A stretch of 64,000 nt of DNA from Wyeomyia smithii. Taxonomy: Eukaryota > Arthropoda > Insecta > Diptera > Culicidae. Of this stretch, positions 1 to 11,075 are shown in pieces (position 1 is the first letter of the stretch; every line of letters starts with the position of its first letter). The notes below the pieces were generated by a model, which was not told the origin of the DNA, made no database searches, and saw only the letters and a program-made list of their open reading frames with translations. Both the position numbers and the translations under genes were made by a program. Where the stretch lies: NCBI RefSeq assembly GCF_029784165.1, contig NC_073695.1:235856744-235920743 (forward strand), written 5' to 3'.

Positions 1-49
1 AGTATTTATGATAAATATTAGTAAATAATAAGTATGTGTGGCCAATCAC

Positions 50-515
50 AAATGGTGACTTCTCAACACTGTTAGAAATTTGTAATTTTAATTGTTAGGA
101 TTTGTTTGCTTTCGCAATTAGGACTTATCATTCATAGGGATTTAAACCTACTTATCAGAAAAGGGGAAGTAAACTTACAACTAACTTAATTGCTAACTTA
201 TTGGCTATAAAGAGAGCTTATCGTAGTATTTGAGGATTGCAACGATTTTTGTCAAAAATTGGTAATAATTTAATTTGACATAGCTTCTAATGGTTCAACA
301 CCAGTAAGTCTATGTAATTCGAGTGTACCAAACCAAGGAGGACGCTTCAAAATCATTTTCAGAATTTTATTCTGAACCCTTTGAAGCGTTTTCTTCCTTG
401 TTGAATAGCAACTTGACCAGATCGGTACAGCATAAAGCTTTGCTGGTCTAAAAATTTGTTTGTAAATCAAAAGTTTGTTCTTTAAACAAAGTTTAGAATG
501 GGAGGATATACACAC
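50..515 (-). mobile_element. Jockey-like non-LTR retrotransposon, 3' fragment
   Basis: The minus strand of 270-515 encodes about 80 residues typical of the far C-terminus of a jockey-clade reverse transcriptase: a Tyr/Val/Pro-Ile-Trp stretch, then RKKTLQRVQNKILKMI, then a Leu-Thr-Gly-Val-Glu-Pro-Leu-Glu motif. Below 270 the frame is broken by stops, but the sequence still resembles the 3' end of such elements down to about position 50. No catalytic RT motif or endonuclease is present, so this is a dead 5'-truncated copy. Family assignment rests on remembered protein patterns. Confidence 0.75.
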
Positions 516-3370
516 CTCGTATATTTAAGTTTATTTTTAAATTTTAACTTAACATGGCATTTTAAAAATTAATTCGAAAAGTTATTTTCTGATGAATTTT
601 CGTATTAGATTTTTTGTAATTTCCAAATTTTAAAAATTCCGATAATCTAATTGATCTTATATCGAATCATCTAATTGACCTTAACTTACAGCGGAAAATG
701 AAACAAAAAACACACCACACGCAGACAATACAAACCCACATAATGGTTTCGTTTACTTCAATGGCGTTTGACCTTTAGTATTTAATTATCGACAACATAT
801 GTAATACTTGGCATGTAATACTTCTGTTCTAACGACAATGTTGCGTACGGGGTATCAGAAGTCACCCCTCGACACAACCACACATCATGATTGAATAGAT
901 TATTACATGTTCCTGGTCACTGTTATCTGATAGCACGATCACCGCGTACTCACAAAAACGCCGATAATAGTAGAACAGGTGATAGTTTTCGATATCTCGC
1001 AAAACAGAAGATGGATAATTGAGTAAAAAACCGATAATTTTTGTTTCCTATTTATGTACATTCTAGCATTTTGCTAGCTCCGCAATTGTCCCATAATCTA
1101 GGTTAATGTGTCGAAAAAACGGAACTCTGAAATAATTTTCCAAAGCATAGAGCAGCATGATTTTTCTTTTAGAATCCTGCCAATTTCCCACGGGTCTTTG
1201 CGCTGTTCAATCCCCAACTCACACATGATGAATATTAGCAACAGCGTTTCTTTCTCTCAAACTGTTTGCAGAACTCAGCCTAAGGTAGAGTCACAAAAAA
1301 CTAAAATGACGAAGCTCGTCCGCTGCTATCTTATCTGTTGTGCAGCATGGCACAGCGCATATAACCGCTTTGCACACGCCTAGACCCACTCCCTGGCAGC
1401 ATTTTTACTCAATCCAGCGAGACACTGTGAACCTCAACGGGATAGGCAGCCAAGAGATATCGACGGTGCCGCCGATTTTTTTTTTTCTGTTATATGTTCT
1501 GTGGTATACCTAGCTCTACGCCAGGATCGGTAAAATCGTTGCAGTAGTATGGGAGGCAAACGCACTGATAGCACCTATGACCAACCCACGAACATATATA
1601 GGAAGTGTGACACTTTTGCGCCAAGCGCAGTTCTCGTTCAAACAGCGGCCGGCAAGCATTCCAGAGTGAACGCGTGGTCCTTTGCTGGGGACTATCGGCG
1701 CGTAAATAGTGCATTGTTGTAAGTTGAGTCCGCCACTAGAAAATGAAGTGTTTTTATTCTAAACGTGTGAAAATTATCAGATGAATAATTACGTAATCCC
1801 CACCGCTTACCTAGTGCTTTCTGTGACTAATAATTGAGCCATAATAATTGGAGAATATTGATACTAAACGTTAAAAGTGTTCGTTTGCTTATCGGGCTAT
1901 CAGCGATGATCGACGGTTTAATTACAGTTGAATTGATTATGATTCACCGAGTGTTGAATAACTGTGACAAAAATAATCTTGACTAATCTACAAAGGAGAT
2001 GGTTTGAATATTCAAAGTCCTGATGAACACTACAGTTAGAAATGTGCTAGTATTCGTTTTTTTTCTAAAATATTTTCATATTTTCGTGAAAAATGCTATC
2101 GAAAAAATATGAAATCCATAGCGGTAGACGGTTAACCAATTTTATGTGAAGATCATTTCGATAAGCGCCATCCTTATCATTCTCAACTTGTATGTTTACA
2201 AGCAACTCTTAGATCTCGACGTCTACCGTGGACAATCTGCTTCGTCTGCAAATAAACAAACGTAAAACAGTTTTATCACTTTGCTTTAATCGAAATCGAC
2301 ACGAAAATGTGGTTTGGTGCGGAAACGCAAACATTTACCCAACTGGAATCACTGAACTTGCCAGCATTATTTGTAAATCATAAAAAAAACCTGCGTTTAA
2401 TACGATATCAAAGTGATAAACCCTTAGACATACTGTACACATGTATCACGAACAGGCCATCAGTCAATCGATAAGCACAAATTATCGGATCCTTCGCAAT
2501 CAAGGAGCCGGAAAACCGTCCGCTTTGTGTGCATAGAGGCGATCGGGAAAACAACGGCCCTCAACTAACAGCTGTAATAATGCACTTCATATCGATTGCT
2601 ATATCGAGACAGGAGCCACCTCAGCCGGGTGAATTGAAATAGCCCGTTCGTAATCTATTTCCAATCAATCACGTTCGGGAGGTCTCACGGTGGAATCTCA
2701 TGCATATTGCCTATGGATAAATTATTCACCAAAGCTATGGGTGCGCTGGTCTATGCAAAGCTTCGGGTTGCGCTTTCTTTGGTTGCGATTCTGATTGGTA
2801 CTTGCTGAATACCGCAGGAAATAGTTGTGATTCGGTTACTTTATTTCTTATCTGCGGTGTAAATGTTAGTCAAAAAAAATTGTTTTTCGAGAAATGACAA
2901 TAAATTTGATTCCTTGGCTAGTATAGATTATTTCTTTCTTAGCTTAGGGGAAATAAACTATTTTATAATACAATTATTCTCAAGTCCGCTATAAATTTCG
3001 AACGATACATTTTGACGTTGACTAACGTCTATATCGAAGTTAGGCCCCTGAATTTGAAAATCTAGTAATTCAACCAGAGAAAACCAGAGAAAAGTGGTCA
3101 GGTTTTGAGCGCTTATTTTGCAGTCATCTATAATCAGGTTTTCGAGGTTTTGGCATCAATCGATCAGACATTCTTTTACGGTTAAATTTATGTAACAAAA
3201 ACAAACTATTTTTTGAGATACACTATTGAAAAATTGGTAATCAATATCGATTGTCTAAATCATACCGCGCAGCCAATCACTACCTCTCTTCCCAAGCACA
3301 GTCGACACTAACGGATACAATCGATCTGACTTTGTTGTTATTGTTGTGGTCACTTTCTGTTTCCGATGTT
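516..3370. other. Intergenic, no gene recognised
   Basis: About 2.8 kb of AT-rich DNA with stops in all frames. Short open frames at 1108-1383 (+) and 1490-1714 (-) show no family features. No RNA gene or repeat boundary was recognised here. Confidence 0.5.
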
Positions 3371-4420
3371 TATGCTGCTGCTAGCGGATAATACCTTGCA
3401 AATATGCATCTGTTTGTTGGTGTTAATTTTACGACAGCGGCCGGCGCCCCATCATTTTGATTCCAAAACTGCACCAGCGACATGCGGATGCTAGGTGATA
3501 GCAGCTGAAAGGAGGAAATACAAGAGTACCGGTCATCTCGTGCCGGTTTTACTCGTTATGCTGGTGGCTGTTAGTAATAAATGGCACTGCAAAATACTAA
3601 AATGGCTGGAATTCTGGACGGACTAACCAAAAACAAAAATATATTCGGCACCTGGCCCCTTTTGGTGCCTCGAAATTTTGTTACAGAAGCGGCTAATTGA
3701 ATTTTCTGTTTTACCAAATGCTGCTGCAAGCGGAAAAAACCTTGCATAAATGCATGTTTGTGTTGGTGTTAATATTACGACAGCGGCCGGCGCAGCTTTC
3801 AAGAAAAATTTTTCCTTACCATTCCATCACCTATGTAGCTCCACCTTCTTTTTATTTATCTGACGAAGCCTTGGTATAAAACGTACCGTTCGAACATTTC
3901 ACCCCATCAGTTTCATTATTAAACCGTACCGGATACATACGGACGCTCGGTGTTAGCAGCTAGAAGGAGGAAAAACAAAATAGTACCGGTCATCTCGTGC
4001 CGGTTTGACCCGTGATGCTGGTGGCTACTGCAAAATACTAAAATGGCTGGAATTCTGGACGGAAACCAGTAAACAAGAAATCGGCAACTGGCACCTTTTG
4101 GTGCCTCGCAGTTTTATAATAGAAGCGGTTAGTTGAATTTTATGTTTTACAATTGCTGTTGCTAGCGGAAAAAACCTTGCAAAAATGCATGTTTATGTTG
4201 ATGGTAATTTCACGACAGCGCTAGGTGTTAGCAGCTGAAAGGAGGAAAGACAAAATAGTACCGGTCATCTCGTGCCGGTTTCACCCGTTATGCTGGTGGC
4301 TGTTAGTAATAAATGGCTACTGCAAAATACTAAAATGGCTGGAATTCTGGACGAGAATAATCGGAAACTGGTACCTTTTGGAGCCTCGAAATTTTGTTAC
4401 AGAAGTTTTGTAAAAGAAGC
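3371..4420 (+). repeat. Three-unit diverged tandem repeat upstream of FA2H
   Basis: Three head-to-tail units begin at about 3372, 3719 and 4151, each with a TGCTG.TGC.AGCGG motif. Each then carries a GTTAATTTTACGACAGCG-like segment, a TAGCAGCTGAAAGGAGGA segment, a GTACCGGTCATCTCGTGCCG segment, AAAATGGCTGGAATTCTGGA and a CCTTTTGG.GCCTCG box. Unit lengths are about 347, 432 and 270 bp. The second unit has an extra block near 3800-3945 and the third is truncated. Copies are similar but not identical. The open frames seen here are by-products of the repeat, not genes. The last unit ends about 500 bp before the FA2H start codon. Confidence 0.85.
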
Positions 4421-4925
4421 GTTGCAATTCCCTCTACTATTTGCTTCAACGGAATATTTTTTTTTTAAGAATACGGTAGTCAACGTCATGCGGTCGTGTC
4501 TTGAATACCACCCTCCTACTTTTACATGTTATGGGAATAATTTTGTCAAGCTCTGAGCTATGTAAAAAGCCCAAACAGCTGGATATAATTTTTCTTGACG
4601 CAACATCGATCGAGCGATCTAATGAAATAATGAGTTTATGAGAATAAAAATTTGAACATTGATCTAAAAATGTGAAGCGTCATAAAATTAAACTTTGTTA
4701 AAAGCAGTTCAATTGCAAATACTGTTACAATGTTAAGTATGATCTAAACTCGTGATTTGTTCACTCTACGTGATTCGTATCACTTTCAGTGAAATATGAC
4801 CCTCCTAATCACCACTATTATTCTTCTCAATTGTAGTATTTCGAAACTAAATGGCCTCACCTAACGCATAAAAGCCAGCTGTGATCCCCGCCACACATTC
4901 GGTGTCCTTACCAGTAACGAGCAAA

Positions 4926-6344
4926 ATGTCGAAAACCACTCCGCTAGTGGTTCGTTTCAAGGACGCAACATATGACCTCAGCGAATTCGCCCACAAACAC
5001 CCGGGTGGAATTAACACGTTGAAGGGCCTTCACAACCAGGACATGCAGGAACGATTCGCGAAGGCACCCGCTCACTCTAACGCCGCAACGTATTTGATGA
5101 AGGAGTACAAAATCTGTGATAATAACAATAACATTGACAACCACAAAGTGTCCGCCAGCAGTGACAATGGTCATTTGAACGGGTTGATGAATGGAACCAA
5201 CGGAACCATCAGTTTGAATGGCACCAGCAATGGCTACCTGCCACAGAACACCGATGACAGCATGGAGGTAAGTGCATTTTCGAATGACACGACCTTTTCC
5301 GAAGCGCGCACGTAAAAGTTACCGATTTCAAAATCAGGCTATCTTATCGCCACCCTAAGCAAACAGATAAGTCTCGTTTGTTAGATTACGTAAACCCATA
5401 TATAAATCATGCATCCGCGTTACCTGTCGATTGTCACGAAGGTGTAAGACTTTTCCTGTATGTATGTTTTCACCCCGCAGCACCTCGTTGACTGGAGTAA
5501 GCCTATGCTGACGCAAATCCCCACTCTAGGCGAACACTATGTTGAGTGGGTTAACAAACCGGTAGACCGAAAACTGCGGCTCTTCGGGCCCGCCTGGCTA
5601 GAAAATCTAACCAAAACACCGTGGTGGGTTGTGCCAGCATTTTGGATACCATCCATTCTGTACCTTATTCATCTGGGAGTGCAACGCCAATTGTCAAAAC
5701 CCGTCGAAGACCTCACGCTGAGAGATCACCTCTCTCCTGTAGTTATAGGTTGCCTTTGCTTTGGGGTTTCAATCTGGACCCTGCTGGAGTACACTTTGCA
5801 TCGTTGGGTGTTTCATCTGGACCCGAAGAATAATTGGATGCTCCATACATTCCATTTTCTGATTCACGGACTGCACCACAAAGTACCTTTCGATCCGTAC
5901 CGATTAGTATTTCCGCCGGTTCCGGCCATACTGTTAGCTAGTTTTTTCTATCAGCCTGTGAGACTTTTATTGCCCCACCCGCTTCTGATGTTATCTGGTG
6001 GACTTATAGGTGAGTTGTATTTTTTCAACAAATATTTTCAGAGTACATAGATCTAATAATCCACCTCAATATTTGCAGGTTACCTTGGCTATGACATGAT
6101 CCATTACTACATTCACTACGGCAGCCCCAATGGTGGCCACCTGTATTATATGAAGCGTTATCACTACCAGCACCATTTTGTCCATCATGAACTAGGTGAG
6201 TGCAACATCTAAATTCTATTGATATATTTCGTAATCAATTGCATTTTTCTTCTCATAGGGTTCGGAATCAGCAGCGCTATATGGGACAATGTTTTTGGAA
6301 CAACAATTCTGTTGCGTAAATTGAAATATTTGCTGAAATGGTAA
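4926..6344 (+). CDS. FA2H: Fatty acid 2-hydroxylase (FA2H/Scs7 family)
   Basis: Four coding exons: 4926-5267, 5481-6009, 6079-6195, 6259-6344; predicted 357 residues (vertebrate FA2H is about 370). The enzyme hydroxylates C2 of fatty acyl chains of sphingolipids in the ER membrane. The N-terminal cytochrome b5 domain shows HKHPGG with the axial His at residue 25 and a second candidate heme His at residue 50. Exon 2 carries hydrophobic membrane segments and the di-iron histidine boxes (LEYTLHRWVFH, then HFLIHGLHH); exon 3 adds HYYIHYG and HYQHHFVHH. The ATG at 4926 is chosen because the b5 domain starts directly after it. Between the two domains lies an Asn/Gly/Ser-rich linker (about residues 69-112) not usual in vertebrate FA2H. 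A possible TATA-like CATAAAAG lies near 4867, and AATAAA at 6395-6400. Function is well supported; splice sites are inferred. Confidence 0.93.
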
Positions 6345-6394
6345 AACGTTGATTGCACTTGTTCTAGAACAAGAAGAGGACCAAAAATTCTAGA

Positions 6395-6400
6395 AATAAA
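6395..6400 (+). terminator. Polyadenylation signal of FA2H
   Basis: AATAAA 51 bases after the FA2H stop codon, followed by an A-run. The 6401-6861 stretch beyond it shows no gene and separates the convergent FA2H and kappaB-Ras 3' ends. Confidence 0.6.
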
Positions 6401-6861
6401 TAAAAAAAAACATTCCTATAAACAACGGTTTATTCGATACTGCTTTTTGGATTTAAGTACACATTTACTCTATAAGTACCATAGTAAGATAGGGCGACAC
6501 ATTGCTGTCATTGGACTAACAAAATGTTAAATCCCTAAAGTATAAACTGGGTATATAGACTATAATATCCTAAAATTAGCGTAAAAGTAAGACGAGGTGT
6601 GTAATTATCGCTGCATGCACGATTTTACGATAATAACATATGGTGCAGTCTAACAAACGAATTCCCTGAAGAGAACAGAAGTGGGATACGGACCTACCTA
6701 ACACAGTAAATTGCAATCAATCAATCACAAGTGAATGCATCGAGCTTTCACTGATAATTTAACATACTCTGGAGGTTAAAGATTAAAAAATAATATACCA
6801 TAACAAGGTAAAATATGGGGCGATATTTGGTTCACTTTGAATGTCGTTCATTCGACGTAAT

Positions 6862-7773
6862 TTAGCTATTATCCACTTTAGAGGTTTTCTGCGTCAACTG
6901 CCGTAACTGCGGAAAACTGCTTTTGGTAGCAGTAGGATACAGGCGACTTGCGAGTTGTACGAAAGGTTCGTACAACGAAGCCCGTTCCATTGCATTCACG
7001 GTGTAATGTTTGATCCGTTCTCGGGCGCACCAATTGTTTGCCCGGGTAAGATTGGATTCGATCGCATCGTTACCAAGCAGCTGCTGCTGCTGCAGGTGGG
7101 TCGAGTTGATTGGAGAAGAGCTGGCCGAACGCGTCTGCCGGGAACGCATGTTGGCTATCACAATGACAAAAATCTGCAAGAAAATGTAGCTTGTAGGAAA
7201 ATACAAAACAAAAATCATGCCATAGCTGACTCACTTCTTTTTTATCTTTAAACTTTTCAATGTCACTTTTAATCCCACCCAGTATGTCTAAACTTGATGG
7301 ATCACTGGGATCATACACCAGTATGAAGGCGTCCGGATAGCTGAGGTAGTGCCTGGGCAACTGTACATTACCCTGCAGTCCAGCGGTATCGTAAATCCTC
7401 AGTGTGTCTCGACTGCCTTTCCCGGTATCCACACTGGCCACATACGTGTCCTCAATCGTACTATGAATCTCCTGTCGTAAACAATAAAATATGTTCAATG
7501 GTCTTCACCTAACGGTACATTGCGCCAAGCGTTATTACGGTTGACGGATCATGCAAAATGAATTAATTAAATTAAAAAAGTCCAGTTATTCCCCGATTTC
7601 CGCTACTCGTCATTACTCACTGGCGTAAGTGGGAGAAAGACAGAGATAGTCTCTCTTACCGATTCGATGTTAATGTTTCCATAAATCAACTGCTCCAGAA
7701 TGGTGGTCTTTCCGACGCCTTTTGCACCACAAACCACCACTTTGCCAACCTTACTTATTTTGGACGTTAACAT
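6862..7773 (-). CDS. NKIRAS: KappaB-Ras small GTPase-like protein (NKIRAS)
   Basis: Three coding exons on the minus strand: 7773-7660, 7471-7235, 7173-6862; about 220 residues. kappaB-Ras proteins are atypical Ras-family members that in vertebrates bind NF-kB inhibitors and restrain NF-kB and Ral signalling. Exon 1 contains the P-loop GAKGVGKTT; exon 2 has a Thr-Ile-Glu-Asp switch I and YDTAGLQG in place of Ras DTAGQE, so the catalytic Gln61 equivalent is a Leu as in the family. Exon 3 gives IVIANMRSRQ where Ras proteins have NKxD, so the guanine-specificity motif is degenerate. A poly-Gln run (HLQQQQLLG) follows and there is no CAAX lipidation box. The first and second exons end in phase 0. 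Upstream, it is divergent from eIF5A across 5.8 kb. Confidence 0.87.
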
Positions 7774-8106
7774 TTCCGTTCCACTGTTTTTGAAAATTAC
7801 CCAATAGTCATAGTTTACGTTTCATTTCAAGTATTTCCGAGTAAAAACCCAGCCGAAGCACTGACGGTTGGTATTTTTCACTTTTGTTTATAAGTAAACT
7901 ACAAATTGTCATCACAGTGACAGCTCTCCAGCGGACAGCGAAGAGTGAAGTTAGCTTCTAAAAATGCGTTTTGCCGGGGGGTGGTTCAATGAATCCCCAA
8001 AATGATTCATAGCACAGCTCTACTTATGGTAAACACAATACAGATGTTCTTGCTGATCGGATGGATTTGAGAGCAAAAATTTAAAAACAAATACATATTG
8101 AATAGA
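7774..8106. other. Upstream of kappaB-Ras, no gene seen
   Basis: Putative promoter and 5' leader of the minus-strand kappaB-Ras gene. No TATA box or other clear element was identified. Confidence 0.4.
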
Positions 8107-8326
8107 ACTGAATGTTCCTCCTAGTTGGTCTCGAGGTACGATGCTGACCTAACAAGCCAGTCGTCGTAGGTTCGAATCTCGGCTCGGCAGAGATTGTTAG
8201 TGTCAGTAGGATCGTAGCGCTAGGCCCGCAATTGTCCTGTACACTTTAACAGTTGGCTGCGAAGTCTGTGTAGAATAAACAGAAGGTCGAGTTCCGAACC
8301 GGAATGTAGCACCAAGGCTTTACTTT
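8107..8326 (+). mobile_element. tRNA-derived SINE (Feilai-like, mosquito type)
   Basis: The segment from about 8123 carries a pol III A box (TGGTCTCGAGG) and a B box (GGTTCGAATCTC) at tRNA-like spacing, followed by a non-tRNA body ending near GTAGCACCAAGGCTTTACTTT. The flanks ACATATTGAATAGAA (8092-8106) and ACATACTGAATAGAG (8327-8341) match at 13 of 15 positions, as expected of an aged target-site duplication. The body is of a kind common in culicine mosquito genomes; this is from memory and a library search would fix the family. Confidence 0.8.
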
Positions 8327-8341
8327 ACATACTGAATAGAG

Positions 8342-9060
8342 AAAATATTTTCATCTAATTCTAAACTCAGTTCAGTCATGCTACTTATATTGATTATATT
8401 GACGTGCTGTAAGTTTAGTACAGCCTAAGTAACCTGTAAGCACTAAAACATTGCCCTACAACAATACTATATTTGATTACAGAATTCTGGGTAAGAACTT
8501 ATTCTGACCTAAATGCTTGTTTATATCTGATATAATGTTAAAACGGCGAAATAGCGAGCTGATAAAGTACTGCAGGTGGCAACCATTGATATGCATCACT
8601 TATGCTGATTTGGAGCACCCATGAGATTTCTCTTTTCAGACAAAAAAAATCGAAACAAAATTTAGAACCTTAAATATTTGGTGTCTGGAACGAATGCAAA
8701 AAAATATTCAGAAGTAATACATATCCGGAGTGTTTCGCGATTAGGGCGCAACTAACAAAATGTGAACAAATGGTTTTATTACAATATTGGTTTCGAAAAG
8801 ACTTACAAAATTCATTGCATGAATCCTTTCTTTTGTATAAATCGATAAAATTATTTAAATCAAGCTTTTAGTGAAGGGCGATAAAACAGTTTACCCAAAA
8901 CAAAAGATACATTGGAAATAGGCCCTTTACATTGTTTTGAAGCAACGGGCTTATTTGCGAAATATTTCGTAAACAGGCGACAGTAAAGGGCGGATCAACT
9001 TTTGTTTTCAAAATAAAGGCGCATTGAAAGGGGCGTAACTGAAGAAAAAATAAAAACAAG
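8342..9060. other. Intergenic, no gene recognised
   Basis: AT-rich sequence without convincing coding potential. The 63-residue minus-strand frame at 8868-9059 has no family features. Confidence 0.4.
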
Positions 9061-9072
9061 GCGAAAGAAAGA

Positions 9073-9150
9073 TGGGCGTATCTCGTTGTCAGAATGCTTT
9101 AAGGCGAAAAAGAGCAGGGCGAATCTCGTTGTCAAAATGCTTTAAGGCTC
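9073..9150 (+). repeat. Short tandem duplication (about 45 bp period)
   Basis: GGGCGTATCTCGTTGTCAG and the following bases up to AATGCTTTAAGGC recur about 45 bp later with two substitutions (GGGCGAATCTCGTTGTCAA). Confidence 0.75.
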
Positions 9151-9867
9151 ATCAGGAAAAGGTTAGAAGGAAAGCGCAGATTTAAGCCATAAACGCACAA
9201 ATTTAATGCAGTATTGTTAGGAAAATATAATCCAGGTTTACTTTACGTCGATTTTTGGTATTGATGTTAATGTTGGTCACTTCCTTTGAATTTTGCAAAT
9301 TTTCAAACTGATATTCCTCAATGTTTATCTTTTGCCAGTTGCGCCCTTATCGCAAATCGCTCCGGATATGGTTTATTTTGTGCATGTGTTCTTCCTCAAC
9401 AACGTTTGGAATTTAACAGGAACTTTTTTCATCTTCTGATATTGACGGTTCAGGAACCACGAGCCCAGGAGATGTAGATCCTGGATCCAACTCACTAGTT
9501 TGCAGTTGTTTTGTGTTGGGTATTTCGGAAAGTTCCATGCATTCATATACCCGAACTTTGCGTCAAAATTCCCACTCCTTAAAGTTTTTTATTCATTTAC
9601 GTGGAGTATCCATGTTCTGTCTATTTTTAATTGATCAGTCGATATCGCTCGTTATTGGCACTTACAAAAAAATGTAATGTAATTATGTGGTTGGGAAAAG
9701 GGGGTTTTAATTTTAAAAAATACCTGCTTTTTCTTATACTAATCGATAACCGACCTTTCAGTAGGCATTACGTAATTTGTCTTCGATCTCTACGAGTGAT
9801 CTTTGATTTTAAAATTGAAAAATTATATTTGTTTTAAATTTTCACTAACTGGCAAGTAGTGCACAGA

Positions 9868-9965
9868 GTGACATTGCTGTTGCTGGCTTTTGGGGAATAT
9901 AACCCTGATAATAAGCAAAGTGACATTTCTGCTGCTGGCTTTTGAAAAATATAACCCTGATTTAC
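9868..9965 (+). repeat. Short tandem duplication (about 53 bp period)
   Basis: AGTGACATTGCTGTTGCTGG...AATATAACCCTGAT is followed by AGTGACATTTCTGCTGCTGG...AATATAACCCTGAT. It lies just before an ACAGGGATGCCAGATG sequence that resembles the termini of the hAT-like element found at 47670-48458. Confidence 0.7.
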
Positions 9966-10559
9966 GTGTCATGACAGGGATGCCAGATGTGAAGATATGT
10001 CTTAATATTGAAAACATTTGAGCGCGTGTGAACAAGTGGAAGCCTATTAGTCGGTTGATTAACCGCACTCGATTTAAGCATTTAGAATCCCCTCGCGAGA
10101 TCTGTAATTGCAATGTCAAATATGACTTTGACATCTGATTTGACGGATTGCGCACCGATAACTGCGAAGTTGTTGTAGTTATCGGTCTTGCAGATAAAAA
10201 GCGTTGCAGTTAAAAGTTTTGCGGTTATCGAACGGCGACTGTATAAAAAATATAATAAAAGCAAAATTATTATCTACAACTTCAAAAACGTCATACCGAT
10301 CAAACTAACCGTTTCACTTCTAAAAATATTTTTAATCATCAATACCTTCCCAACGTAGCATTTTCAAATAGCTTCTCAAAAATGAGTCGTGCTTCAAAAT
10401 ATAAAACCAATAGCACAAAATGGCATCTTTTGCCCATAGAAACGTCTATGCGAAGTTTCAGCCAAATCAAAAATGACAATTTAAGTAAATATTTCGTGAA
10501 ACTGTTCTAAAGTCACAAGCCGTAAATTTATAAAATCTTACGATCATTCCACCTTCAAT

Positions 10560-11075
10560 TTACCATACTGGTTCGAACACTGTCTCCGCACCAGTGTTGA
10601 CATCCAACTGGCAGCCCGGCCTTACCGGAAACCGAGTTGACACGTTGTCGCGTCCGAAACGCAAACTTTGACAGCCGGTATGCGCGCGGCTGTCATCAAC
10701 AGCACTCATTCCGACTCTTTCCAGCAGCCGAGCTACGGTCGCTCCCTTTCGTTCACGCCTCGTCCAGAGATGTATTTCCGCAACCTAACGCCATAGTTGC
10801 GATCTTCTTTTGTCCGTGACCATTTTGATCTCCACATGTGAGTTGAATTTTTCGGCCGCTGGCTGAGTGGAAAAGTGCTGTATATTCCATTGGAAACGGT
10901 AACTTCTGGTGCTGCATCGGGTGGCCTGTTTGCGTTGACCCGAGTGCGAGTAACATCCCGCTCCAGTAATTGGTGTTTTCCGTGAAAAATCAAGAAAATT
11001 TTCGGTTTTGCGTGGACAACTTGAATTTTGATTGGTGACTAGGCGAGCGAATGAAAGAGTGAATAGGTGAGATAC
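10560..11075 (+). other. GC-richer block, candidate non-coding first exon/promoter
   Basis: This stretch is clearly richer in GC and CpG than its surroundings and has no long frame in either direction. It contains donor-like sequences CACAT|GTGAGT (near 10848) and GAATAG|GTGAGA (near 11066). An acceptor-like CCCCCTAAGCAG sits directly before the eIF5A start codon, so a spliced 5' leader for eIF5A is possible. An independent enhancer or an unrelated lncRNA would look the same. Confidence 0.3.

Noticed and set aside
8120..8190. tRNA gene suggested by A and B boxes
   Set aside because: No acceptor stem pairing or anticodon arm of a functional tRNA. The boxes are followed by a SINE body and flanked by target-site duplications.
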